From NCBI GenBank assembly GCA_910591455.2, contig OU342806.1:20826535-20890534 (forward strand): a stretch of 64,000 nt of DNA, in the 5' to 3' direction. Below the pieces are notes generated by a model, which did not search any database, was not told where the DNA came from, and saw only the letters and a program-made list of their open reading frames with translations. The stretch is from Pholis gunnellus (taxonomy: Eukaryota > Chordata > Actinopteri > Perciformes > Pholidae). The translations under genes and the position numbers were made by a program. This document shows, piece after piece, positions 10,908-44,489 of this stretch. Numbering within the stretch: the stretch's first letter is position 1; the number at the start of each line of letters is the position of its first letter.

Positions 10908-12164
10908 CTAAAGCCAAAGGAACACACTGTGAAGACACTACAGCAACAGCCCTTTCTGGTTGATTGTTTCATGGCTGTTTCACCTCAGGGTGTAGTTGTT
11001 TTGTTGCACATGTAACTGCACCCTACAGTGACGTCACAGTGTACTGGCACACCCAGGCGTACAACCCTGCAGCACCGTGAGTAGTTTAGCAAAGTTTACT
11101 TGAGTCTTTCTTCACTTCACTACATCTCATACGGACATATTGTACTTTTACGCCAGTGCATTTACCTGACAGCTGCAGTTGTTGATTACTTTGCAGTGAA
11201 AGATTCTATATCAAAGCAAATATGATTCGCTTACAAAATGCATGTTTGCAGTTCCACCAAGTGACTTCCCCAACTTTGTTTTGTCCTCTTCTTACTCCAT
11301 TTAAGTTGCATAATACAAGATCGGGAGCATTTTGATTGCCTGTCAACGGCTGTCAACGCGGCAGCGCCTAATGTGGCATCTTTGAGCTATTGGTGTGAAC
11401 AGTAAACACTAAACTACCTAACTGCATATACAGTATGCAGCATTTTAACTAGCCCCACCTCCACCAGCTACAACAGTTAAATGCTTATTATAATTGGGTG
11501 CATCAGTATTAACAATAAATGGGCGTCATTCACCAACTGTTATGTAATTTCTTCCTAAAACTCACCTACATAGTTTTGATGAAGACTCTGACATTCACCA
11601 ATGTTTTCTTATTTGGGATTTGTTCTCAGGTATAAGAACAACATCTACTGACACTCAAGAGCACATTTGAGTGGTGACATGTTTGTTCCAAATAATTTGT
11701 TATTGCATTTCTTCAATTCTACAGTTGTAATACATAGGATTCATATTACAATATGTGTTCATTTATAATAGGTTTTAATAAGAATTTCCATTACAGTGGA
11801 AACTGCTGATAGTGATCACAGTGATTTGTCACATATATGGATCAAAAAGTTTAGGAGAGAATCATTACTATATAAATAAATAATGTTCTTATGGTAATCA
11901 ATATGTGTTTTAGGCTATAGCCTAATTATAATTTGAACTACAGTAAGCTTTATTCTATATACAGTACTGTAATGTATTATAGTGTATTTGAAATATACAC
12001 AACATTTTTGAAACAGTCATTACAATTGTGTAAATAGCGAAACTGTCTGTTTCCTAACTTTGTATTCATATAATAAATAATAGTAGTAATTTATATGACA
12101 GTAAATACCTCAACGAGTACTAACATTCCATACATTGTCTTTGTTACTTCATATGTCCTGTCTC
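10908..12164. other. Intergenic, nothing recognised
   Basis: This should hold the first exon of the gpx7-type gene if it were intact, but no signal-peptide exon with a fitting donor was found on the minus strand. The second half is AT-rich without recognisable features. Confidence 0.4.
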
Positions 12165-12950
12165 GTTATAGCGCTGGTTTACAGCAATTGCTCAGAGTCT
12201 GCTCACGGTATGGCGTGCAGTACGACATCAAATTCAACTCTAAAAAGAGTGTTATCGTGATTGTTAGAACCAAGGAGGATCAGAAGCTACATTTTTCCTC
12301 GTTTTTTATGGGAGGCCAAGAGCTAAATGTGGTGCACAAAATTATATATTTGGGTCACATCATCAGGAATGACCTAAGTGATGATGACGATGTGCAGCGG
12401 CAGTGTTGCAAATTGTGTGCACAAGCCAATATGCTGGCACGTACATTTTATATGTGTACAGATGATGTTAAAACAGCTCTCTTCAGAGCCTACTGTACTG
12501 CACTGTATACAGCCCACCTGTGGTGCTGTTATAGTAAAGCCAAAATGAAAAAGATTCAGGTGGCATTTAATGATGCTTTCCGAATCTTGCTCAAGCTTCC
12601 AAGATGGACGAGTGCAAGTCATAGGTTTGTGAGTTGTAATGTTCCCACCTTCCATGCTGTGTTGAGGAATTTTAGCTACAAATTTAAATGTCGATTCAAT
12701 GACTCAGAAAATGTAATTATAAAGGCCTTAACTGATCCAACAGAAAGTGACACACAGTATTCTTCTTGTTTCTGTAAACATTGGAACAAATGTCTGTATG
12801 TTTTTTAATAAGTGACTTTTTTAACTGCAAAGACTACACCTGTGTCTTGGTGTCCTCATATTGTACAGTATTTTATATATTGTTGTTGTATTTGTGTTTT
12901 TTGCTGTATGGACTCATGAGTCTGAAATAAAAGTTGAATAATATCCACAA
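12165..12950 (+). mobile_element. 5'-truncated non-LTR retrotransposon, reverse-transcriptase C-terminal part
   Basis: An open frame from 12095 to 12808 encodes, from about 12165, the end of a LINE reverse transcriptase: YDIKFNSKKS, YLGHIIRNDL, and a region FRAYCTALYTAHLW ... FNDAFRILLKLPRW typical of the post-RT domain. The catalytic YXDD box lies upstream and is missing, so the copy is 5'-truncated and dead. It ends near AATAAAAGTTGAATAAT at about 12945. The leading residues before 12165 are probably flank. I cannot place the clade with confidence. Confidence 0.75.
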
Positions 12951-14029
12951 CTGACTCTCCTTAGTGTGACAGCTCGTTTTGCGTTCACTTCCTGCTGAAG
13001 CTCCTCCATTTCAGAACTATTTTTATAACTACTATTACAATGGGATTCATTGTCATAACAACAATTTTATAATAAAAATAATTTGATATTACCAGAAAAT
13101 CCAGCTGTTTAAGAACTCGTCATGAATCAAACGGAGACTTCTGATGAAATTTCTCAAGAATAAATTCAAGAAACAAAGAGTAGATATTGGTGAATGAACG
13201 TTTTTTCATGCAGGACTGTTGGCAGGCTGTGATGGAGTATTGTTACGTTGCTGTACTGTTCATTTTACTTCGGTACAGGATCTGAATACTTCTTTCACTG
13301 AATGAGAGTTCCATGTCTGACGAGATCAATGCCTTTGTTGTTTACCTTTTCATGCTCAGTGTAAGTGACGTGGTCATGGGTGGACCTGTACAGATACACG
13401 TCATGGAAAAGGTTGAGTATGTTCGTGCAGGTTAATACATATTAAAGCCTCATGCTTCAGGCCACAGTCAATCAGGCAGTTTCTCATCACTGGATAAGTC
13501 AGCTCATGCGTTCTTTTTGTTCCCATCATCTAGTGCTGACATCTAGTGTCACAATCAAGCAATTCAAGTGTGATGCATCTGAAAACCTCATGGGGCTATG
13601 TGCATTATAGAGTAGACCCTATATACAAACCCAATCCTTCACAATGGCAACCTTATTAAAACAGCAACGGTGCATTATATATACATTATATATGTATTTG
13701 AAACACTGTACAGTGATAACTAGGTATGCTAATAACATGGAATCTTCTGTGAAAGAGACCTTCACTAGGGACATTGTGGAGGAGACATACTTTATATTTG
13801 TTTTACTGTGTTTAAGGGAGCATCCTTTGAAGCTCTGTTTAACCTTACAATTTAAAGATTCAATTAAAAATTAAAAATAGAATGTATTGAATTTTCCTAC
13901 AACAGTGATACAAATACTATGCGGCCGATAAATTATTCTGTTCTACTTTTGCTGTCATGTGGTGTCTTTTGACGTCTTTTGACTGGGGATAACTAGACTT
14001 GAGACTGCAGGGATATTTCTGATTATATC
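12951..14029. other. Intergenic, nothing recognised
   Basis: AT-rich sequence with short unsupported open frames. No splice-bounded exon or repeat end was recognised. Confidence 0.4.
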
Positions 14030-14645
14030 CAGTGCCCCCTGGTGAGCTCATCTTTGGACCCACTTCACTTCACCTACCAATCTGGCATCGGGGGGGATGA
14101 CTCTGTCATCTACCTGCTACACAGATGCCTTTCTCAGCTGTAGAAGGCTAGAAGCACTGTGAGAGTCATGTTTTTGGATTTCTCCAGTGCCTTCAACACC
14201 ATCCAGCCTCTGCTTCTGAGGGACAAGCTGGAGCAGACCGGGGTGGACCACCACCTCACAGCATGGATCTTGGACTACCTCACCAACCGTCCACAGTATG
14301 TGAGGATACGAGAGTGTGAGTCCGACCTGGTGTCCTGCAGCACGGGGGCCCCACAAAGAACCGTTCTAGCTCCATTCCTCTTCACCATCTACACCTCGGA
14401 CTTTAAATACAACTCTGCAAACTGCCACCTGCAAAAGTTTTCTGATGACTCTGCAATCGTTAGCCTCACTTCCACCAGTGATGACAGGGAATACAGGGAA
14501 CTGAACCAGGACTTTATAGGATGGTGCCAGCGGAACCGCCTCCAGATCAACTCTGGTAAAACCAAAGAACTGGTGGTGGACTTCAACCGGGGTAAACACT
14601 CTTTTGGTCTTAACTTCAGACAAACTGATCTATTTCAAGCACAAT
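14030..14645 (+). mobile_element. CR1/Rex1/L2-type LINE reverse-transcriptase fragment
   Basis: Translation gives a central reverse-transcriptase block: DSVIYLLHRCLS, then FLDFSSAFNTIQ, then PFLFTIYTSDF, then FSDDSAIV at the place of the usual FADD box, then RLQINSGKTKELVVDF. A TAG interrupts the frame just before RVMFLDFSSAF, and the box is FSDD, so it is inactive. Both ends are missing. The motif order and wording match the CR1/Rex1/L2 group. Confidence 0.8.
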
Positions 14646-16239
14646 AAATGTGTGCTTAATTATTCACTTCTCTACATACATCCCATGTATAGGTATGCAA
14701 GTATCCCAGTAAGGCCAACTGTACGGTATATAAGAAGCTGCCATGGTACATACTGGGTGCTGCGTTAACCCTACCCCTAACCCAAAAATTATTTTTTTAT
14801 AATACATCTGGTAAACAATTAAAATAAATTAGCTTTTTGTTTGAAGGATGTTGAGCAATATGTGAAACTACTTTCAAATTTGAAAAACAAAAAGGCTATC
14901 AAGAAACTTAACATCTGTATGTTTTTTATGTTTGTAATATTTTTTCTCTGATATACCCCTGGCTCATTTGTTATTGTGGTATTTGTATACTATCCCCTGA
15001 ATACGGAATCGGTTCCATTGGTTAATAGGAAAAAAATGCAGAGATTAGTCGCCAATTATTGTAAAACAACATGATGCTGTGGGTTGGTTTCCCTACTTTT
15101 CTCCCAAAGTTTTAACAGGGCTAACAGAGCTATTTCATGAACTGCTGGGAGACTAAGTTGTCTTCAGTCCGGCACTCTCCTCTGGGGTTGGGGAAGACCC
15201 GACGTTGGCCCTGATGGTCAAAACACAACAACATTTCACAAAACACTATATATGATATAATAAAAACTAAATTTCACAAAACTCATCTGCATCAGGTGAG
15301 CTCAACTCAGAATAGGTAGATAGGTATTTGAATTACATTCAGTATGTGGATGAAAACACAACAGAATGTATGATAATGGTGTGTATGCATGCATCAATAA
15401 GCTAATGTTTGCAAACATGTTCAACAAATCAACTTACAAAGTTATTGATATGTGAATTGTGTTGACAACTTGTTTCAACTGCCTTCAAGTGGCCAACATA
15501 TATTAAATTAATCAATTAACAAATAAATAAGCAAAGAAACAATACACAGTACAGAGCAATGACAATACACATAACAAGTAGCACAAAACAGAAAACACAG
15601 CAACATGGAGACCACAAAGTGGCAGAAGAGCTTGTTTCTTTCATTTTTTTCAAATCCATGGCTGATCTTCTAACCTGCAAAGACTTCTGAAACTCTGAAT
15701 CACTGATTAATGTTCATATTAAATGACAATTTCCAGAATTTAACAAAAATATCCAATCATTGTATTACACTAGATTACAATGAATTACAAATATCATACA
15801 TTAGACAAAGACTGTAAGAAGCAAAAAAACTGGTGACATATTGTTATGATATTTCACTGACTCTTGAGGTAAAGTAACAGATATTTCAAAGATACATTTA
15901 TATGTACTTACTGCTGCCTTAATATTTTTTAGGAAAACAAAATAATTTCTAAATCATATTGCAACTGACTTTTTTTCTATGGCTTGTGAAAGCACCCAAA
16001 GTAGATTAAGATAGGATGAAATAAAACAAACCAGATTGAACAGTAAAGAAAACAACATTAAAGTGTAGCTACAGTGCTGTGCAAGATATGCAAAACAATT
16101 GTAAATTTAACTTGAGTTGAAAGTCATGAATGAAAAGTTTAGCGTACAGCATGATGTACAAAGCACTTTTCAGAAACGAATATAATGATGTTACACACAT
16201 TATATACTCAACTAAAGAAAAAAGTCTGGGCAACATAAA
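14646..16239. other. Intergenic, nothing recognised
   Basis: AT-rich DNA (about 1.6 kb) without coding signals. The stretch next to 16240 leads into the 3' tail of the L2-like element. Confidence 0.4.
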
Positions 16240-17905
16240 ATTACATTACATTACAGTCATTTAGCAGACGCTTTTATCCAAAGCGACTTACAATAAGTGT
16301 ATTCAACATAGGTATTCAAGAGAACTACTAGTCACCAGAAGTCATAAGTACATCTCCTTTTTTAAACAAGCATCCAAGAGCATAACCCAGAGCCAAAGTA
16401 CAGTGCAGAAACAAACGAAAACAAGTGCAACAAACTAGTATGAATACAATAAGTGCTAAGTGGAAGGCTCAGGGTAGCACTTCTTGAAGAGGTGAGTTTT
16501 CAACCAGCCGAAAGATGGGCAGCGACTCTGCTGTCCTGACGTCAGTGGGAAGTTTATTCCACCATTGTGGGGCCAGGACAGAAAAAAGTCGCGACCGGGT
16601 TGATCGGCCGCAGGGTCCTCTGAGTGACGGGGAAACCAATCGCCCCAAAGTAGCAGAGCGAAGTGGTCGGGCAGGGTTGTAGGGCTTGACCATGGCCTGG
16701 AGATAGGCAGGAGCTGTTCCTTTCACTGCCCTGTAGGCTAGCACCAGAGTCTTAAACTGGATGCGAGCGCTTACAGGTAGCCAGTGTAGAGAACGGAGAA
16801 GGGACGTTGAGTGGGAGAACTTGGGGCGATTGAACACCAGGCGGGCTGCAACTTTCTGGACAAGCTCCAGAGGTCTGATGGTCGACGCCGGGGCTCCGGC
16901 AAGTAGAGAGTTGTAGTAGTCCAGGCGGGAGATGACAAGAGCCTGGATGAGCACCTGCGCCGTCTCGTCAGTAAGGAAGGGGCGAATCCTCCTGATGTTG
17001 TACAGCAGGAATCTGCAGGAGCGTGTAAAAGATGCAATGTTTGCTGTGAATGACAGTTGGTCATCCAGGGTCACACCCAGGTTCCTCGCAGTCCGAGTTG
17101 GTGTCACCACAGTATCGTCAATGGTGATGGACAGGTCACGGTGCGGGCAACCCTTCCCTGGGAGGAACAGTTGCTCGGTTTTGTCCAGGTTGAGCTTGAG
17201 GTGGTGTGTCATCATCCACTTCAAGATGTCAGCCAAGCACGCAGCAATGCGTGCCTCCACTTGGGTGTCACCGGGGGGGAAATGACAAGACCAGCTGGGT
17301 GTCATCGGCATAACAATGGTACGAGAAGTCATGCAAGCGAATAACAGAACCCAGAGATGTTGTGTAGAGCGAGAAGAGAAGGGGGCCTAGGACTGAACCT
17401 TGTGGAACCCCCGTAGTCAGCATGCGTGGTTCCGACATGGCCCCCCTCCATGTCACCTGGTAGGATCGACCTGTCAGGTAGGATGCAAACAGGGAGAGTG
17501 CAGAGCCTGAGACGCCCATCCCCTCGAGGGTGGAGAGGAGGATCTAGCGGTTCACAGTGTCAAACGCCGCAGACAGGTCCAGGAGAATCAGGACAGAGGA
17601 GAGAGAGTTGGCTCTTGCGGCGTGAAGTGACTCCGTTACCGCAAGGAGGGCTGTCTCAATCGAGTGACCCACTTTGAACCCAGACTGGTGGGGGTCCAAG
17701 AGGCTGTTCTGATGGAGATAAGAAGACAGTTGATTAAAGACAGCACATTCAAGTGTTTTGGATAGAAAGGGTAGAAGAGAAACCGGTCTGAAGTTCTTGA
17801 CATCAGAGGGATCAAGTGATGGTTTCTTCAGAAGGGGGGTGACTCTGGCAGTCTTGAAAGCTGTGGGAAAGCATCCTGTGACAAGAGATGTGTTGATAAC
17901 CATTT
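16240..17905 (-). mobile_element. L2-like LINE, 5'-truncated, with characteristic fish 3' tail
   Basis: Read on the minus strand it starts around 17905 and encodes a near-complete reverse transcriptase: NFRPVSLLPFLSKTLE, LLDLSAAFDTVNR, GVPQGSVLGPLLFSLY, HCYADDTQL, then RNLGVTLDDQLSF, HWLPVSARIQFK and WWNKLPTDVR to a stop at about 16469. The 3' tail (plus-strand 16240-16300: ATTACAGTCATTTAGCAGAC and on) is the common fish L2-type tail. Only two lesions were noticed: a TAG at 17544-17546 and a frameshift at the seven-G run 17273-17279. That suggests a fairly recent insertion. The 5' part (endonuclease) is missing. Confidence 0.88.
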
Positions 17906-20900
17906 TACACACTGAAAACACAATTATACACAAACTAATATAATATACAAGAAGATGTACCACAATATCACATATTTTTCGACATTACTCGGCGAGCTAC
18001 GCACTCCAATTCGATACACAAAGCTACAAGCTAACACGGACCACCAACGCATCTCAGAGCATGAGAATTCGACACAGAATCCAGAGATATCTTCAGAATT
18101 TCTCTCCATGAAACCAGTACAACGCTGTGAGCAAACAAACACCAGAACAACAAACCGCTTCACCGAAAGAAATCACAGCCGACAACTCACCTTTACATTG
18201 AATCACGAAAAGACCGGCATAATTCCCCGTTTGCCTGCTGAACACTGCTCCTACGCATGTCCTGTGTCTTTCTCATCTGTTTCCTGTAGAATGGGCGGGT
18301 CAACCTAACATGTGGGACCCCGGGGGAGGGGGTCAGACTTGGCGAATAGAATTTTACGCATGTGGGTAGAAGGCGTTTTTTCCGATTTTTTACTGGCTAA
18401 AGACTCTGTCAATCAACACCAGGATTTTACTACCGCATTGCTCTGACACGTCTAAAATTGTGTCATTTTCTAAAATTTACCAATCATAAGGCTGGCTGAG
18501 CTTCCAACACACACGTGAAGACTGGAGCTCAGACGAGAATGGATACATGGTTTACAGCCTTAGAGAGGATTCTGGCTCTCAAAATGATGCCAAACTGCTG
18601 TATGTGGATAGATCGAACACTATTAGTGATAAAACAAGTGAAATACATAGTTATATAGCATATAAAAGTACAATGGAACAGCTGGAACAGCTGGTTCCAA
18701 AATGATGACCTCACCTGACCTCTCTGATACTGAAACCTCTCTAACTTTTTTATTTTTCCCTTTATCAAAGTCAAAATTTGTAGAGAGACTGCTGACATGT
18801 TGTGCTATGATTTGGGAGAGGTTTAAACTTTCAGATGCATCATTAATAAAAGATATTCATGCTTTCAGTGCTTTTTTTCCCAGGTGAACCTGAACATTTT
18901 CAATTTGATCTGTGTGCCATCTTCATTTACTATTAACCAGTAATATATACACAATATTTACACATCTGAACAAATCTCACAAGCGTTTCCTTTAATATAA
19001 AATCAAAAAATGTATTAAAATAGACATTGTAGTTACAGAATTACAGTCTTTTAAGTATGGGAATGCAATTTTCGAGCAGAGGCCTCAAAATGGGGCTAGG
19101 GTCCAACGGGTTGGATTTTTTTTCTGCTGGAAACTGTGTTTTGATGTCTTTAACTAAAAACTGCAAAGCAATTTACATGGATAATAGAAAAAGTTGAAGC
19201 ACAGTTAGTCACGCTTTCTACATTGACAAATCATTACAGAGTCAAAATAAGATATTCAATTGCCCTTTGACCGTCATCCCAAAAAATTGCAAACTGTTAC
19301 CGCTCTTTAATTGATCAATAGGTGCAAATAAGACAATGGTTTAAACTAATTTAATTTTTAACTAAAGATCCACTTATTAGTTGTATTACAGAAAAAGGTA
19401 GTAATTAGACCTTGAGTTAAGATTGATTGTCATTCATCAGTAATGTCTGTGAATGTGTTGGTTGAAAAACACAAAATGTAGATTTTTAATTTGTAACTCA
19501 AACTCTAAAGAAATAAATGACTGACCCTTTATTAGCTCATATGTCAACATGAATTCATAACTAACACTCACAGTATACTCCCCTAACATGCAGGATTTGT
19601 CTTCCGTCTTCAACCGTCCACACTCATCTTTAACGTTTATTTTCGCTGCCTTCAAAATGTGATGGGGATCATTTACTAAACTTAAAGCTGATTTGATTAG
19701 CTAATTAATCCGGCTAAACAAAGGTTCAAACAATCAGCACAATAAGCTCTGACAAAGTCACTACGTGCTCAGCAGCAAACAGCAGACAGACCCGACCTTT
19801 CCTTTTTTACTCAGGAGGTGGTGGAGACCAAAATAAGAGCTAAAAGGAGAGTGAATATCTGAGTAACGTTAATCAGGTGGACACATAAAGGAGATTGTTT
19901 GCTCCCTAGTGACCAAAAATGGATGAATACAGATTAATATTCCAGCAGTTTTTGAATTAGCTCCATGCTATATATATATGTATTGCTCACATGTGACAAC
20001 CATTTTGTTCAAGGTGCATTTATTAATTTATTAATGTAATTTACAACTTCTTCATTTGCAGGCTATATTTTGAGTTTTAACAGTAACTGCAGAAGACAAA
20101 ATATCCTGATATTTGTCTGCAGTTGTACTTTGTGTGATATTTTCTTTTGTCCTTTTGGTGTTTGACTTATTTTGGATTTGAGATCCGGCTCATAAGGGTT
20201 TAATGATTGAATCCACTTCATCCTCTCTGCACAATCTCTTAAAAAACCCTTTGCTGCAGATGTCTGCACCCTCCCTTCCTCTCTGCACATGCGAGAATGT
20301 TTCCTTGAATTGGGATTGGCTGCCCGCTGACCAGTGGTAGCAGACGTGCAGATACACCCAGCAGACATATGGAGCTGATTAGACATGGGGTAGGAGGCTG
20401 TGATGTCATCCCAGATTGTCTCTTCTCACTGAGGTGGATGACACTGTGAATCTCACACAGTCCACACTGAGAGCCTTCAGCTCATGTTTTGTGCGCACAA
20501 TATTTAAGTTGTATTTATTAGGAAACATACTGTAATTGATATTCACCATCAGTGTTGAAAGACTATAATGTTGTAGCTGGTGGAGGGGAAGATCATTTTA
20601 ACTAGTGAAATACTGGGCAAAAATAGGTCCTTAATTAGTTTCAGCAACGGTCCAAAACATATCAATTGATATTGATATATAAACAATAACTTTTAAAAAA
20701 CTTTTTTCTTGATTAACGACTTAAACGATTTTAGGTGAATTTTTCTGTCCATCAACTAATCAACTAATGGTTTCGGGACTACAATATTTCCCTCCGAAAT
20801 GTAGAAGTATGAAGTAGTTTAAAATTGAAATATTCAAATCAAGAATATCAGAATTGCACATAAGCACAGTCCTTAATTATTTGTACTTAGTTAAGTTCCC

Positions 20901-21179
20901 TTATTTACTTTTCCACAACGTTAAAGATTTAAAATCATGAACTTCATATGATAATGATGATAGTCATGGAGAGATTTCCTCCTCAAAGAAGTTCATGTAA
21001 GTAAAACTGTCCTGAAGCTGAGAGGAATTCTTGCTGAAGGACTTTTGTATTATAGAGAAACATATACAGATTTCGTGGTAAAGCACTTTTAGTGCCTGTT
21101 TTATACCGCTATTGACTAGTGACTGCTCACTCACTACTCATAACCTGGTAATAACACAGCTGAGTGAACCCCTGACCCC
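17906..21179. other. Intergenic, nothing recognised
   Basis: About 3.3 kb of mostly AT-rich sequence. Short open frames (for example on minus at 20063-20386) have no splice support and no recognisable protein motif. No RNA gene or clear transposon end was found. Confidence 0.4.
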
Positions 21180-22983
21180 CATATGCTGCACTGCGCCCCC
21201 AGCAGGAGGGAAAACAGTTCGCGGTGTGTTTGCCTAACGGAACTACATGTACACAGCCTCTGCATGCTGCTGCGTAGTGCGTACCTCTCGGTCGCTGCTC
21301 TGCGGCTCACTTGTATTGTTTTGGACGGTGAGTTTGGCTAACAGCTAACAGCTAACAGCTAACGGAACCAGCGGACTACACACTCATGTGCCGCGCTGCA
21401 ACTCAGCCGCTGCTACGCGGGCAAACCGCTTGGTGAGTTTAATTTAGTTTTTGGAGAGCTTGTCTCACAGAGCTACTTAGTGCCGACTATCTGCATAAGT
21501 TGTCGCTTGTTTTTGAGTTTGAATGAAATGTGTTTTTAGCATGCCTTACAGGTTATGGTGTCTAGATGAGGGTTAGCCAATTAGCTTATAGCCAGTCAAT
21601 TACCAGGATGTAAACACACCTGGTGGAAATCTGCACTCAACTGATTACACCTTATAATATTATTATCATTAGTGTTCATATTTGACTTTGGGAACAATTA
21701 AAACATTTGTTTTAACTTGGGTTTAAATAACCTGTTATTATTAATATGCGTAAATGACTTGTTGCTGCAGCTGATGAATGTCTGACATGTTGAGACCTTC
21801 GTCATTTAACCCCACTTGACCTCTCGACCGGACTCATCACCCGTCCTGTTCCCTCTATGGGTTCATCCGCGTTAAACGTGTGTTTCCTTTCCCCTGTAGC
21901 TGCAGGTCTCCTGGAGACCCGCGGAGGTCGCTCTGCTCCCTTTCTCCTCTCCGCCGTTGGTTCTCCGCTAAGACTCTCCCTCCCCTCCCTTTATCCTCCC
22001 TCATATACTACAGCACAAGAGGGAAACAAATCTGATCAAGCTTTTCCGGTCGGCTTGCCCTAATTTCCTCTCAAGACCTCTGGCGTTGGAGCAGAGCGGA
22101 CGCGCAGACAGAGAGGTCCTGGAGCAGCGAGGAGAAACCGGGGCAATTAACTTCATAGCCTGCTGCCTGCCACCACAACCCCGCACGCCTCCGTACGGTT
22201 ACTCCTGTGTATGGTAATGCATCCTGTCGGCGGTTTAACGTGCCCAGGAAGGAGGAGTGTGTGAGGGGGGGGGGGGGAGAATGGTTCGGCGGATGGGAGC
22301 GCGGCCGCTCCGTGGTCTCCCATCCGCGCGCCTCTCTGTCTCTGTGAAGCCGCCGCAGAGCGCCGTCCGTTGCCCGTCCTCTTTCTCCAGCCGCCCAGCT
22401 GCGCTCACCACCGGGTATTTTGTCCGACTCGCCCTTGCATAACTCTGCATCGTTGTCGCTCGCACTAACTTCACTCTCCAAATAGCCAGGAGCAGGAACA
22501 GACACGTCTCAAGTTGCAAGCGGCAAAGTGAGGCGAGCGACGCCGCGTGGATTCGAAGCCGGACCGTGGGTGCCTTTTTTCGGTCGTGGATTGAAGGAGC
22601 GGGAGGAGGACACTTAAAGTATGGAAACCCGAGTCCAGCGGTGATGAGATCTCGCTCCGAGAGGATTTCACTGGTGTGCTGCCAGAAGCATCTGGAAAGG
22701 ATAACACTGGGATACACTCCCCCTCCAGAGAACCAGAGGACAATTTCACTGTTTCCGCTCTTGAGTGATATTTGTTAGCTTTTGTTTTAATGTCAATAGT
22801 TTAATCACACACGTACTTATAACTTCTGCCTGCTGTGATTTGGATTCATAACAAGATTCCCTCCTGGCATCAGTGGTTTGGACATGTTAGATAACTGGTG
22901 CATTCAGTGATTAAAGCATCCTCACCTATAAACCGCCACAGATCAGTAATCCTGCGAGGTGTGCGTGTCGCTATGCAGTGAAG
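21180..22983 (+). promoter_or_regulatory. plcg1: Presumed promoter and 5' UTR region of the plcg1-like gene
   Basis: The stretch is locally rich in CpG and GC, most strongly about 22040-22620, in contrast to the AT-rich DNA upstream. Two good donor sites (GTGAGT at 21328 and at about 21433) and an acceptor preceded by TTTCCTTTCCCCTGTAG (exon start 21900) allow one or more non-coding 5' exons before the ATG at 22984. A run of 13 G at 22265-22277 and a short CTAACAG tandem at 21337-21363 are included. No TATA box is evident. Transcript start and 5' exon structure are inferred, not shown. Confidence 0.5.
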
Positions 22984-42912
<19,929 letters not shown>

Positions 42913-44403
42913 CTCTCTGATCCACCAGAGAGCGCTACACTGCAACAAGAGCTGTGGAGCGACTTCAACCCATTCATAACTGGACTATAAACAATGACAA
43001 ACAGAAGCATCTCATGGACTAAGAATAAAACCTCTCAAAACTAAGCTATATAAACAATCATGGACGAGTGAAATGGCTTTCTTCTGATGTTTTCATGGAA
43101 ACAATACAGACAGGAGAGGTGAAGTATCTCAACCTGCAACCTTTCTTGGGTTTGGGACGGTTGATCAGAAATAAGCTATTTGAAGATGCCACCGTGAGCT
43201 TTTGGAAATACAAATCAGGGCATTATTAATCGTTTAAGTTTCAGACACTACTGCCACGACAATATAAAGTACATTTCAGTACATTGTCAATTTTTACAAC
43301 AACAGATTAATGCTGTCAGACAAAATCAGTCTTGTTGACCTGTGATCAGATGATGAGACCTGGCTGGTATAACTACGATGTCTCGATAGTCTCGTCTCCC
43401 AGGGGCTGGGATCATTGTTTTATGAGAAAGGTGACATCAGGCTCGACTTAAATATTGCTTTCTTTACTTTGATAAAGCAAAATATAACTACAAGGATATA
43501 AATGTACTGAATAGTTAGTTATTGAAATAGTTTCAGATACCTGATCCAGTCATTTGAATCAGTCTCTTAAAACTGAACTGAAGTTTAAAGCTCATAAAGT
43601 TCACTCTTACTGTGTTTTGGTCTTGAGGAGAAAAACTCAGGAAACAAATGGATGGAATTAAAGTGATCATGTATGTGCCTTTGATATTACGCTTTGTGAC
43701 TAAGTAAAAGAAAACTACAACTGGAATAGTGACCCTTTATGGACAAATCCACTCGTTTGGCTCAAACCACTACTCATGAAATAGGTTTAAAAAGGGATTT
43801 TTGGACTAGTCCTACTCTTAACCAAAACCAAATCTTTTTTTGATGGGGGTCCATGTGACGGGAGCCCCTCTCCACCTGGGGTCAGTCATTCCTGTTCTAC
43901 CAAGAGAGCACAAACTGGATGACCTGTAGGGAATAAATCCTCACCAAAGGGCTCTAAATAAACTACCGACACTAAAGAGACTCGAGACAAACAAGGGCTA
44001 TGAATGAAAACCTGAAGCACACGACCAAGATCAGTTCCCAACATCTGGCTCTAATCAACAGATGGGACTCAACTGGTCCTGGATCTGCAATAAACGGCTT
44101 CATATCTATTAAGATTGTATATAACTTCTGTTATTTATGAAACCAGTAGAGATGTTGTTATACTAGATGAAAAATGATACTAGGAGAATGATAATGGACT
44201 TCAGATTAATGATACTGTCCCTTTAAATGTCACCATAGACACAGACCTTTCCCCCCATGATGCAGTGGGGACTTCTATGCAAACTGGTCTTGTTGGCCTA
44301 TAGCCAGTGTTTGTTATGCTGACGCAGAGTGAAATCTCTCCGTGCCCATGCTAACTGTCTACTATAATGACTCTGTATTCAAATGCTGTTTCCATTTAAT
44401 AAA
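42913..44403 (+). other. plcg1: 3' UTR of the plcg1-like gene
   Basis: About 1.5 kb of non-coding sequence follows the TAA at 42910-42912. It ends at a good AATAAA signal (44398-44403) with a GT/T-rich stretch 10-40 bases downstream. No other gene feature lies between. Confidence 0.65.
44398..44403 (+). terminator. plcg1: Poly(A) signal of the plcg1-like gene
   Basis: AATAAA followed by TGTACTCCTGTCTGCAATGTC within the next 40 bases, a reasonable cleavage context. Confidence 0.6.
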
Positions 44404-44489
44404 GCTCTTTAATGTACTCCTGTCTGCAATGTCTTTGAAATGTGGAAGACGTACTATAAAAAATAATAACATACCAGCATCAACATCAC

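Noticed and set aside
20063..20386. 107-codon minus-strand frame.
   Set aside because: No motif, no splice signals, no neighbouring exon; most likely chance.
22071..22749. Overlapping minus-strand open frames (144, 160 and 92 codons) in the GC-rich region upstream of the plcg1-like gene.
   Set aside because: GC-rich DNA has few stops by chance; the translations overlap each other in different frames and show no domain.
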